Shown: positions 32,377-41,536 of the stretch, in pieces
Layout of the letters: each line of letters begins with the position of its first letter
Numbering within the stretch: the first letter of the stretch is position 1
DNA from: JAIXWP01 sp965247015
GTDB taxonomy: Bacteria; Bacteroidota; Bacteroidia; Flavobacteriales_D; Sanyastnellaceae
Length of the DNA: 64,000 bases
Direction of reading: 5' to 3'
Assembly: GCA_965247015.1 (NCBI GenBank)
Contig: CBDFGG010000003.1
Span: forward strand, 372,001-436,000
Position numbers and translations under genes: made by a program
Notes under the pieces: model-generated
What the model saw: only the letters and a program-made list of their open reading frames with translations
Told to the model about the DNA's origin: nothing
Databases searched by the model: none

Positions 32377-35193
32377 ATGCCAAGAGACAAAAGCATTCGA
32401 TCGGTACTGATCATCGGTTCTGGTCCCATTGTAATAGGCCAAGCGTGCGAATTCGACTACTCTGGATCCCAGGCAGCACGTTCCCTTCGCGAAGAAGGAA
32501 TAGAAGTTACCCTCATCAATAGCAATCCCGCGACGATCATGACCGATAAGGTAGTGGCCGACAACGTGTATTTGCTTCCATTGGAGCCCGCTTCTATTCA
32601 ACAAATCCTCGAGAAACATAACATCGACGCGGTACTACCTACCATGGGAGGACAAACCGCTCTCAACCTTGCGATTCAATGTCAGGAAATGGGCATGTGG
32701 GAAGAGTTTGGTGTACGCATGGTCGGCGTCGATATCCAAGCCATCGAAATCACTGAGAATCGTGAAGCATTCCGAAACTTGATGGGAGAAATCGGTGTAC
32801 CGATGGCACCACAAGAAACAGCAAAGAGCTTCCTCGAAGGAAAAGAGATTGCACAGAAATTCGGTTTCCCTCTTTGCATTCGCCCTTCTTACACCCTAGG
32901 TGGAAGCGGCGCCGCGCTTGTACATACTCAAGCTGAATACGATAAACTCCTCACCCGCGGTCTTCACTTATCTCCGATTCACGAGGTAATGATTGATAAA
33001 GCACTCATGGGTTGGAAAGAATATGAGTTGGAATTGCTGCGTGATAAGAACGATAACGTGACGATCATTTGTAGCATCGAAAACTTCGATCCTATTGGTA
33101 TCCATACAGGAGATAGTATCACCGTCGCTCCTGCGATGACGCTCAGCGATACTACCTATCAGCGCATGCGCGATATGGCCATTAAAATGATGCGTGCCAT
33201 CGGAAATTTCGCTGGTGGTTGCAACGTTCAGTTCGCTGTTAGTCCAGATGATAAAGAAGATATCATCGCGATTGAAATCAACCCTCGTGTATCGAGAAGC
33301 TCTGCCCTTGCATCGAAAGCAACAGGATATCCTATTGCAAAGATTGCTTCAAAGCTCGCTATCGGTTACCACCTCGACGAACTACAAAATCAAATCACAA
33401 AATCTACTTCAGCGTTCTTCGAACCAACATTGGATTATGTGATTGTAAAAATCCCTCGTTGGAACTTCGATAAATTCCCAGGAAGCAACCGTGAAATCGG
33501 TCTTCAAATGAAGAGCGTTGGTGAAGTAATGGGTATCGGTCGCAGTTTCCAAGAAGCCCTTCAAAAGGCTTGTCAGTCGCTCGAAATCAACAGAAATGGT
33601 CTTGGCGCTGATGGCAAAGAATTGAGAGATCAGGATCAAATCCTCAACTCACTTGAGCGTCCAAGCTGGAATCGTTTGTTCCATATCTATGATGCGATCA
33701 AACTTGGTATTCCTTTCAAGACTATTCAAGAAAAAACAAAAATTGATTTTTGGTTCTTGCGTCAAATCGAAGAGCTCATTATGCTCGAACGCAAGATTGA
33801 AAAATATAATCTCGAATCACTTCCACGCGAATTGTTCTTTGAAGCAAAACAAAAAGGTTATGCGGACAGACAAATCGCACATTTGCTTCGCTGCCTTGAA
33901 AGTGAAGTTTATAAGAAGCGTGCAGAGCATGGCATTAAGCGTGTCTACAAATTAGTAGACACTTGCGCTGCAGAATTCGAAGCAAAAACACCTTACTACT
34001 ACAGCACATTTGAATTCGAAAATGAATCAATTGTTTCTGATCGCAAAAAAGTAGTTGTGCTTGGAAGCGGCCCCAACCGTATCGGACAGGGAATTGAGTT
34101 TGATTACTCTTGTGTACACGGAGTGCTTGCAGCGAAAGAATGTGGTTATGAAACCATCATGATCAACTGCAATCCTGAAACTGTATCTACGGATTTTGAT
34201 ACGGCAGACAAACTTTATTTCGAACCCGTATTCTGGGAACATATTTATGACATCATCCAACACGAAAAGCCCGAAGGTGTAATCGTACAGTTGGGGGGTC
34301 AAACTGCTCTCAAGCTCGCTGCTAAACTTCAAAAATTCGGTATCAAAATTATTGGTACAAGTTACGATTCACTCGACCTTGCAGAGGATCGTGGACGTTT
34401 CTCCAACTTGTTAAAGGAAATGAATATTCCTTATCCAAAGTTTGGAGTGGTTGAAAGTGCAGAGCAAGCAATCGAACTTTCAAAAGACCTCGGATTCCCG
34501 CTATTGGTGCGCCCTAGCTATGTTCTTGGTGGACAGAAAATGAAGATTGTGATCAATGAGAATGAACTAGAGCAACACGTGGTAAATATTCTACGTGATA
34601 TGCCCGATAATCAGATATTGCTCGACCACTTCTTAGAAGGTGCCATTGAAGCAGAAGCTGATGCTATTTGTGATGGTAAAGATGTTTACATCATTGGAAT
34701 TATGCAGCACATTGAGCCTGCAGGTATCCACAGCGGTGACTCTTACGCAGTGCTTCCTCCCTATAATTTGGGCGACTTCCTGATTACACAAATTGAAGAG
34801 CACACCAAGGCTATCGCGGTAGCACTAGGTACAGTTGGTCTCATCAATATTCAGTTTGCAATTAAAAATGACACCGTGTATATCATCGAGGCGAACCCTC
34901 GTGCAAGCCGCACGGTTCCATTCATTGCAAAGGCTTATGACGAACCGTATGTCAACTTTGCGACGAAGGTGATGTTGGGTGAGAAAAAAGTAAAAGACTT
35001 TAAATTCAATCCAAAGCGTTCGGGTTATGCTATTAAAATTCCAGTGTTCAGCTATGAGAAATTCCCAGAGGTGAACAAAGAATTAGGACCTGAGATGAAG
35101 AGCACCGGTGAAGCGATTCGTTTTATCAAAGACCTACGCGATCCGTTCTTCAGACAGATATATAACGAGCGCAATTTGTATTTGAGCAAATAA
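32377..35193 (+). CDS. carB: Carbamoyl-phosphate synthase large subunit, short Bacteroidota form
   Basis: A 938-residue CarB that makes carbamoyl phosphate from bicarbonate, ammonia and two ATP for pyrimidine and arginine synthesis. The internal duplication is visible: SVLIIGSGPIVIGQACEFDY near the start and VVVLGSGPNRIGQGIEFDY near residue 560, each followed by an ATP-grasp domain (RPSYTLGGSGAA; RPSYVLGGQKM). The usual C-terminal MGS allosteric domain of about 120 residues is absent; the chain ends after FRQIYNERNLYLSK. This short form is typical of Bacteroidota, so it is not called truncated. ATG 32377 fits the family start PRDKSI. carA is not in the window. Confidence 0.95.
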   Translation: MPRDKSIRSVLIIGSGPIVIGQACEFDYSGSQAARSLREEGIEVTLINSNPATIMTDKVVADNVYLLPLEPASIQQILEKHNIDAVLPTMGGQTALNLAIQCQEMGMWEEFGVRMVGVDIQAIEITENREAFRNLMGEIGVPMAPQETAKSFLEGKEIAQKFGFPLCIRPSYTLGGSGAALVHTQAEYDKLLTRGLHLSPIHEVMIDKALMGWKEYELELLRDKNDNVTIICSIENFDPIGIHTGDSITVAPAMTLSDTTYQRMRDMAIKMMRAIGNFAGGCNVQFAVSPDDKEDIIAIEINPRVSRSSALASKATGYPIAKIASKLAIGYHLDELQNQITKSTSAFFEPTLDYVIVKIPRWNFDKFPGSNREIGLQMKSVGEVMGIGRSFQEALQKACQSLEINRNGLGADGKELRDQDQILNSLERPSWNRLFHIYDAIKLGIPFKTIQEKTKIDFWFLRQIEELIMLERKIEKYNLESLPRELFFEAKQKGYADRQIAHLLRCLESEVYKKRAEHGIKRVYKLVDTCAAEFEAKTPYYYSTFEFENESIVSDRKKVVVLGSGPNRIGQGIEFDYSCVHGVLAAKECGYETIMINCNPETVSTDFDTADKLYFEPVFWEHIYDIIQHEKPEGVIVQLGGQTALKLAAKLQKFGIKIIGTSYDSLDLAEDRGRFSNLLKEMNIPYPKFGVVESAEQAIELSKDLGFPLLVRPSYVLGGQKMKIVINENELEQHVVNILRDMPDNQILLDHFLEGAIEAEADAICDGKDVYIIGIMQHIEPAGIHSGDSYAVLPPYNLGDFLITQIEEHTKAIAVALGTVGLINIQFAIKNDTVYIIEANPRASRTVPFIAKAYDEPYVNFATKVMLGEKKVKDFKFNPKRSGYAIKIPVFSYEKFPEVNKELGPEMKSTGEAIRFIKDLRDPFFRQIYNERNLYLSK

Positions 35194-35210
35194 AATATTC
35201 CTGCAAACAC

Positions 35211-35262
35211 AAAAAATGGTTTCTTTTAGTATCTTCGGATAACTAAACGGAAACCATTTTTT
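35211..35262 (+). terminator. Terminator-like hairpin enclosing the next gene's promoter
   Basis: AAAAAATGGTTTC (35211-35223) pairs with GAAACCATTTTTT (35250-35262), a 13-bp stem that can extend inward (TTTAGT/ACTAAA). The T run ends 1 base before ATG 35264. The loop holds TATCTTCG (35230-35237), a -7-like box. The hairpin would stop read-through from carB, while a transcript started in the loop lacks the left arm. Confidence 0.65.
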
Positions 35263-35263
35263 T

Positions 35264-36034
35264 ATGAAAAAACTATTCTCGTTTGCGATCCTATTATTTC
35301 TGCTCCAATCCTGTGCTACTTATCAGCCCATTGGATACAGAACCACCACACCACAAATTGCAGAGCTAGCCGAACAAGGTGATATCTCTGGAATGGCCGC
35401 GGTTGGCCTCAAGCATGTCGAATTACAAGCAGCCGTTTCTCCCATCAAACATCTCGGAATTATAGGCAACACCTATCAAGGAAATGATTTTTTCACCCGT
35501 GAATTAGGACTGGGAACTTATTATTCGTTGAATGAAAAATTCCTCATCGAACTCTATGGTAGTTTTGGTAAAAGTCGTTTGAGTCAAGTGAGGTTTGACA
35601 CCACAGAATACAACTTCTCCCCTTACACGGTGTATTCTGAGGACCGTATGAATCATGCATACAACATTTCTGCTCTTCAATTGAATGGAACGTTTCGTAT
35701 TGAAAATTTTAGCGCATCGATGGGCGCGAAATACACTATAGCTGATTACACGGCGCTTGATTATTATTCACGAAGAACCAACTTCTATTCTTATTCTCAA
35801 GAAACGAAAGAAGAATTCTATCAAGACGATTTGAGCAATAAGCAATTCATGGCCCTCACAGCTCGAATAACCTATGGTTTTCCCCATTGGAGACTATTCG
35901 CTCAATACACAAGCAATATTCATTTAACAGGCTCCAATGACGGCTTAAATGACGCTCCCTATTTCAGAAGGCATCTTATCTCTACTGGAGTAATTTTCCA
36001 ATATGGATTAAAGAAAAAACCAATTATCGGCTAA
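35264..36034 (+). CDS. Predicted lipoprotein, barrel-like
   Basis: A 256-residue protein with a lipoprotein signal ending in LLQSC (Cys 17). The mature chain has barrel-like alternating strands: LGLGTYYSLNEKFLIELYGS, SASMGAKYTIAD, MALTARITYGF and a final STGVIFQYGLKKK. Similar proteins in Bacteroidota are annotated only as hypothetical. Transcribed from the promoter inside the carB terminator loop. Its 3' end overlaps the 3' end of the convergent adhesin gene by 11 bp. Confidence 0.65.
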   Translation: MKKLFSFAILLFLLQSCATYQPIGYRTTTPQIAELAEQGDISGMAAVGLKHVELQAAVSPIKHLGIIGNTYQGNDFFTRELGLGTYYSLNEKFLIELYGSFGKSRLSQVRFDTTEYNFSPYTVYSEDRMNHAYNISALQLNGTFRIENFSASMGAKYTIADYTALDYYSRRTNFYSYSQETKEEFYQDDLSNKQFMALTARITYGFPHWRLFAQYTSNIHLTGSNDGLNDAPYFRRHLISTGVIFQYGLKKKPIIG

Positions 36035-39000
36035 AGTGAGATACACTTTGTGATTCGATGGTTCCATTCGTTTTCATCATTTTGACATGATAAATACCAC
36101 TGGTCCATTTCGAAAAGTCTATCTGCATCATTGAAGTATTTGGTCTACCTGTATACACCAATTCACCAATCGAGTTGAATATTTCCAATACCGAATAATC
36201 ATTCGGTTGGCATTCAATGATAAGTTGATCTACTACAGGGTTAGGATAAGCCTTGAACGACGTGGTATTCAGAGATACCTCTCCAATATTCGTTACCACA
36301 ACAGAAGACTCGGCAGTACAATTATTAGCGTCAGTAACTATCAATGAATAATTACCAATTTCTGATGCGTCATTTAATCCTGTGAGGATTTGTTCTTCTG
36401 ATATCAAATCGCCTGCGGCATTGAACCATTGGAAAGCATAAGGTTCTGTTCCACCGGTCACATCATAAGTTGATGATCCACCATCATCCTCATCAATAGG
36501 ATTCTCTAGAATTTCACCAATGTACAATGGAGCTGCTGGACCTTCTACGATGTATGTTGCCATCATAATAGAACCGCAAGCTGCCTGGTCTTCAATAGAT
36601 ACTACATACTCACCCGGAGCAAGACCTTCAATAGTATTTCCATTAGCCTCAATATTCCAAGTGTAAGTGAGCTCACCGTCACCCATCGCTGTCACAAAAA
36701 TACTTCCGTCATTTTCTCCAAAACACGTTTCGTTGTTAATGACAGCAGATAAAACAGCTGGAGCATCGTGTATTTGTACATCCACCGTAATCAAGGCTGT
36801 GGCGCATTCTGTAGGACTACCATTATCACAAATTTGATACGTGATTTCTGAAAGACCTTCAAAACCTAGATCGGGAGTGTAAGTCAAAATTTTATTCGCA
36901 TTGTCGATCACCACCAATCCAGAGGCAACGCTTGCATCCACTAATTGAAGCTGCATCACCTCTTCCTCAGCATCGAATAAAAGAGATGCCAAATCAATTT
37001 CAACTATATCATCAGCACACATATCTAGAGAAGTGCTTGCCGCAGTTGGCGGTGTATTCGGAGCGATGACTTCAATCGCGATCCATGCATTTGTACAAAC
37101 ACCACAGGGATCGCATACGGTGTATTCGATGTATTCAGTACCCACCCAACCATCGTTAGGAATATAGGAGAAGTATCCGTCGTTATACATCGTGAATAGG
37201 CCGTTCTGCGCGTCTGTAACAACTGAGTAAAGGAGAATTTCCTCATCCAAATCATAGTCATTCTCAAACACACTGCCTTCAATCTGCTGATCTCTCATCG
37301 TGCTGAAAGCATCATCACCCGCTACAGGTGGATCATTGATGAACTGCACATCGATGGTGGCCATTCCTTCATCACACACCAAACAAGGATCACAACCTGA
37401 ATAAATAAAGTAATCCGTTCCATAGAAATTTGGATCCGGTGTATAGGTGAAGTATCCGTCATTGAAAAGCGTCAACTCTCCGTGGAATGGACCTTCTACA
37501 ACAGTGTAGAGAATAAATTCAAAGTCTAATTCAATATCGTTAGCTCCTACATTTCCGTTCAGCACTTCATCTTCCAACATATTGTATTCTTCATCGACAA
37601 GAATTGGTAAATCATTTCCAAACTCAACGGTGATAGTCACTGTAGCCTGGTCGCAATCACCGAAAGGATCGCAAACTTCATAGGTAAATGAATCTTCTCC
37701 CCAGAAATTGATATCAGGATTGTAGAAAATATTTCCGTCAATATCCATTGTCAACTCTCCGTGCATTGCACTTTGAAGGATCGAAAATGTCAGTACCTGA
37801 CCTTCATTTTCATCGGAATCATTTCCCCCAACATTTGTCGTGAATGCATTTTCTTCAAGCGTAGTATATGCATCATCAACAGCTACTGGAGGTACGTTAT
37901 TATTAATGATATTAATATTCACGAAAGCATTGTCACACGCCCCGTTGCCATCGCATACCTGATATTCAAATTGATCTGAACCACTATACAATTCAAACGG
38001 TGTGTACGTGTAGCTACCATTCGAATTAAACACCAGTGTACCGTTGTTTGCATCATCGACCAAAGTCCAAAGGAGACCGGGGCTATCGACATCAGTATCA
38101 TTCAAAGCTACATTTCCATTAGCGCTTGTATTCACTAGTAAACCAAGCACATCATTCAATGCCACTGGGGCATCATTCACCGATACAACACTGATGAATG
38201 CATTGGTTTGATCACACAATCCCTGAGCATCGCATACTTGATATACGATTTGCTCACTTCCATGGAAATTAGCATTAGGTGTATAAACGAAGGCTCCATT
38301 TGTATTCAATGTGAACGTACCATTCTGCGCCGGAGTAACTATCGTGTAGGTGAGCGTTCCAGTTTCTACATCGGAATCATTTGTTCCTACATTTCCACCA
38401 AGCACTCCATCTTCAAGTACATTGTAGTTATCAGACATCGCAACTGGTGCGTCATTCACATTGGTCACATTGATGGTCAATAATCCTTGATCACAGAGAT
38501 TGCCAGCATCACAAACGTTGTAATTGATAGTAACGGTGCCGAAGAAATTAGCTGCTGGATTGTACGTGAAAGCTCCAGCGGTAGTCATATTGAAGGTGCC
38601 TGAACTTGGTCCAGTCACAACGGTAAAAGTCAAATTAGTATTGTCAACATCGGTGTCATTACCTGCTACAGAGCCGGATCCAGTATTATCTTCTTGAATG
38701 TTGAGAATATCATCTATCGCCACAGGCGCATCATTCACAGCATTCACTTGAAGCGTAAAGGATGCATTCGCACAAAGTCCTCCTGCATCACAAACTTGAT
38801 AGTTCAATGTTTGACTACCGAAATAATTCAACACAGGTACAAATGTAAATGTACCGTTGCTGTTAAATGTCAGTGTGCCATTGCTCGCAACAGACTGAAG
38901 TGTATAAGTGAGGTTGGAATTGTCGATATCACTATCGTTGGTCGAAACGTTTCCGCTCAGCGTCACATCCTCATTTCCTGAGAAACTATCATTGTTTGCC

Positions 39001-41042
39001 ACTGGCGCGTCGTTCACAGCATTTACAGTAATCGTAAGGGTCGTCACTTCGCAACTTGATGGAGCGTCACATACCTGTACTGAAATAATTTGTGTTCCGA
39101 AATAATTTGCTGGAGGAGTATAAGTGAAACCTCCATTGGTTGACATATTGATCGTTCCTTGCGTTGGCTGAACAACAATTGTGTATGTCAAAACATCTCC
39201 ATCAGGATCTGAATCATTAGTAGCTACAGTGCCTGTAAGCACACCATCTTCATTCATGACAAAAGAATCATCCAAAGCGGTCAAAGCATCATTTACACCA
39301 TTAACAATAAAGGTCATCACAGCAGTGTCTGTTCCTCCATTGCCATCGTTTACTTGGTATGTTGCGGTGAATACGCCATTCACATTGAGACCAGGAGTGT
39401 AAGTAAACGTTCCATTTGTATTGAGCGCGAGTGTTCCTGAAGCTGGATTTACAACAATAGAATACACTAGTGTATTTCCATCCGCATCGCTATCATTGGT
39501 GGCTACGGTGCCGCTGATGGCCACGTCTTCTTGTGTGGTGAAACTATCATTATTCGCTACTGGAATATCATTTACTCCCACCACTTCAATACTCAAAACA
39601 CTTTGAACGCATGCCCCAGCATCACACACTTCATAAGCCACACTAAAATATCCAAAGTAGTTTGCCCCTGGGGTGTATGTAAAATCACCGTTTGCCTGCA
39701 TGGTCAAAGTGCCACTTGGTGCGGTACCGAGAAGTGTATAAGTGAGCGGATCATTCTCCACGTCATAATCATTACCAGCCACACTGCCCGTCACTGGCTC
39801 ATCTTCCATCGTTCCCACTTCATCTTCGAAGGCCATTGGCGCATCATTGACTGGGGCGATATTGAAAGTAATATTTGCAAAATCTAAAACACCACATGGG
39901 TCAACGACATAATACACCGCAGTGAAAGTGCCAAAGGCATTGGCTGCCGGAGTGTAGGTGAAATACCCATCATTGAACAAGTTGAGTGTTCCGCTACTCG
40001 GATAGGTGAACACTTGATAGAATACAAACTCATCATCTAATTCAAAATCATTGGCACCCAAAAATCCATTTATGATTTGGTCCTCTTGTCCGTTGTATAC
40101 ATCATCATTGGCTGTTGGTGGATCATTCACAAACAATACCTCTATCGTCAGTGTAGCTTGATCACATGCTCCATAAGGATCGCAAGCCTGATAAGTAATT
40201 ACCTCCCATCCGAAATAATTTGGATCAGGAGTGTAGATATATGTTCCATTCGCGTTGAATGTAATATCGCCGTATTGTGGTTGTGTGACTAGGGAGTATG
40301 TTAAGATCATACCCTCCGGATCACTATCGTTATTCGCTACGGTTCCACTGACATTTCCATCTTCTGCTGTAAAAGTATCATCGTCATTTGCGGTCGGCCC
40401 CACATTGGGAAGCGTCACGTAAATGGTTGCTACTGCTTGATCACAAACCTCGCATGGATCGCAAGCTTTGTAGTTAAATGTAACAGTACCGATATAATTG
40501 AGCGGAGGTGTGTACGTGAAAGTCCCATTGAGATTCATGTTTATCGTTCCAACGGATGGAGCTATCTGAACAGTGAAGAAGTTGGGTTCATCATCGATTT
40601 CAATATCATTCAAGCTCACATTCCCCGTGAGTGTCGTATTTTGACTCATATAAAACACATCATCGTACGCTTGAGGATTATCATTCAAGAAAAGCATTGC
40701 AAGCTCAAGAAGGCCTTGGTCGCACAATCCACTTGGATCACAAACTTGATAGGTAATGAAGATAAACCCGTTGTATTCTGGATCTGGAACATATAAGTAC
40801 TGCCCATTCGATTGTAATGTGAATGTTCCGATGCTTGGTCCGCTTACCACCGAATAAGTCAACACGTCTCCATCAGGATCAGAATCATTGAGTGCTACGT
40901 TCCCTGAAATATTGTTCCCTTCATAAGCAAAATTATCATCGTCAACCGCGATGGGTGCGCCATTCAGAAGGTTAAAAGAAGCATAGGACGCTAGAGATCC
41001 CAGCATCCAAACGGACATAATGAGGTGGCGAATAACTTTCAT
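36024..41042 (-). CDS. Giant T9SS-secreted adhesin with 14 clear cadherin/Big-like tandem domains
   Basis: A 1,672-residue protein. ATG 41042 starts a signal peptide (MKVIRHLIMSVWMLGSLASY). Fourteen tandem domains of about 90-95 residues follow. Each has the plan PVAxDD...GxVxxNDxDxD, LTYT, NGTFTYTP, NYFG, then a VCDxxGxC turn and a final strand ending in xVND. A fifteenth, degenerate copy comes next, then a SprB-like NNETCFGENDGSIFV segment, a second PKD-like region and a type A T9SS domain (FKAYPNPVVDQLIIE...). The paired Cys in most repeats may form a disulfide, and the D-rich loops probably bind calcium. It is likely a surface adhesin. Confidence 0.88.
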   Translation of the reverse strand: MKVIRHLIMSVWMLGSLASYASFNLLNGAPIAVDDDNFAYEGNNISGNVALNDSDPDGDVLTYSVVSGPSIGTFTLQSNGQYLYVPDPEYNGFIFITYQVCDPSGLCDQGLLELAMLFLNDNPQAYDDVFYMSQNTTLTGNVSLNDIEIDDEPNFFTVQIAPSVGTINMNLNGTFTYTPPLNYIGTVTFNYKACDPCEVCDQAVATIYVTLPNVGPTANDDDTFTAEDGNVSGTVANNDSDPEGMILTYSLVTQPQYGDITFNANGTYIYTPDPNYFGWEVITYQACDPYGACDQATLTIEVLFVNDPPTANDDVYNGQEDQIINGFLGANDFELDDEFVFYQVFTYPSSGTLNLFNDGYFTYTPAANAFGTFTAVYYVVDPCGVLDFANITFNIAPVNDAPMAFEDEVGTMEDEPVTGSVAGNDYDVENDPLTYTLLGTAPSGTLTMQANGDFTYTPGANYFGYFSVAYEVCDAGACVQSVLSIEVVGVNDIPVANNDSFTTQEDVAISGTVATNDSDADGNTLVYSIVVNPASGTLALNTNGTFTYTPGLNVNGVFTATYQVNDGNGGTDTAVMTFIVNGVNDALTALDDSFVMNEDGVLTGTVATNDSDPDGDVLTYTIVVQPTQGTINMSTNGGFTYTPPANYFGTQIISVQVCDAPSSCEVTTLTITVNAVNDAPVANNDSFSGNEDVTLSGNVSTNDSDIDNSNLTYTLQSVASNGTLTFNSNGTFTFVPVLNYFGSQTLNYQVCDAGGLCANASFTLQVNAVNDAPVAIDDILNIQEDNTGSGSVAGNDTDVDNTNLTFTVVTGPSSGTFNMTTAGAFTYNPAANFFGTVTINYNVCDAGNLCDQGLLTINVTNVNDAPVAMSDNYNVLEDGVLGGNVGTNDSDVETGTLTYTIVTPAQNGTFTLNTNGAFVYTPNANFHGSEQIVYQVCDAQGLCDQTNAFISVVSVNDAPVALNDVLGLLVNTSANGNVALNDTDVDSPGLLWTLVDDANNGTLVFNSNGSYTYTPFELYSGSDQFEYQVCDGNGACDNAFVNINIINNNVPPVAVDDAYTTLEENAFTTNVGGNDSDENEGQVLTFSILQSAMHGELTMDIDGNIFYNPDINFWGEDSFTYEVCDPFGDCDQATVTITVEFGNDLPILVDEEYNMLEDEVLNGNVGANDIELDFEFILYTVVEGPFHGELTLFNDGYFTYTPDPNFYGTDYFIYSGCDPCLVCDEGMATIDVQFINDPPVAGDDAFSTMRDQQIEGSVFENDYDLDEEILLYSVVTDAQNGLFTMYNDGYFSYIPNDGWVGTEYIEYTVCDPCGVCTNAWIAIEVIAPNTPPTAASTSLDMCADDIVEIDLASLLFDAEEEVMQLQLVDASVASGLVVIDNANKILTYTPDLGFEGLSEITYQICDNGSPTECATALITVDVQIHDAPAVLSAVINNETCFGENDGSIFVTAMGDGELTYTWNIEANGNTIEGLAPGEYVVSIEDQAACGSIMMATYIVEGPAAPLYIGEILENPIDEDDGGSSTYDVTGGTEPYAFQWFNAAGDLISEEQILTGLNDASEIGNYSLIVTDANNCTAESSVVVTNIGEVSLNTTSFKAYPNPVVDQLIIECQPNDYSVLEIFNSIGELVYTGRPNTSMMQIDFSKWTSGIYHVKMMKTNGTIESQSVSHFSR

Positions 41043-41182
41043 AATCAAAATACAACCAATCAAAAGGGTGTTTGCCAATTGATTAGTAAACAGTTAGGTT
41101 TGATTGTTAGTAATACAAATTTACATTCAAATCCCCTATATACGTTGAAATACACCATTTTTGTTTCGTTAAAAAACCGAAC

Positions 41183-41512
41183 ATGACCCTAGAAGAAGCC
41201 CAAAAGACCGTAGACCATTGGATAAACACAGTGGGAGTGCGCTATTTCAACGAACTCACCAACATGGCCATCCTCACCGAAGAGGTGGGCGAAGTGGCCC
41301 GCATCATTGCCCGTCGCTATGGCGAACAAAGCGAGAAGGAAAGTGATAAAAATAAAGATCTCGGTGATGAAATGGCCGATGTACTATGGGTATTACTCTG
41401 TCTAGCAAATCAGACCGGAATCAACCTTACCGAGGCTTTTGAAAAAAATCTCGAAAAAAAGAATATCCGCGACATCAATAGACACAAGGAGAATCCCAAG
41501 CTTTCATCCTAA
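41183..41512 (+). CDS. MazG-like nucleotide pyrophosphohydrolase
   Basis: A 109-residue all-alpha NTP-PPase. The metal-binding acids are seen as LTEEVGEVA (E-x-x-E, about 36-39) and LGDEMADVLW (E-x-x-D, about 67-70), the pattern of the MazG/HisE superfamily. It probably hydrolyses non-canonical or excess nucleoside triphosphates; the substrate is not determined by sequence. The length fits the single-domain dimeric MazG-like group. It starts 140 bp from the divergent adhesin gene and lies 24 bp upstream of the BNR gene. Confidence 0.88.
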   Translation: MTLEEAQKTVDHWINTVGVRYFNELTNMAILTEEVGEVARIIARRYGEQSEKESDKNKDLGDEMADVLWVLLCLANQTGINLTEAFEKNLEKKNIRDINRHKENPKLSS

Positions 41513-41536
41513 ATCATTACCCTCGAAATTCTCGAC

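Noticed and set aside
32377..35193. carB as a truncated pseudogene
   Set aside because: The missing MGS domain and length of about 940 residues are normal for Bacteroidota; both halves and their motifs are intact.
37025..40796. Several antisense open frames opposite the adhesin repeats
   Set aside because: They recur with the domain period and are shadows of the repeated coding sequence.
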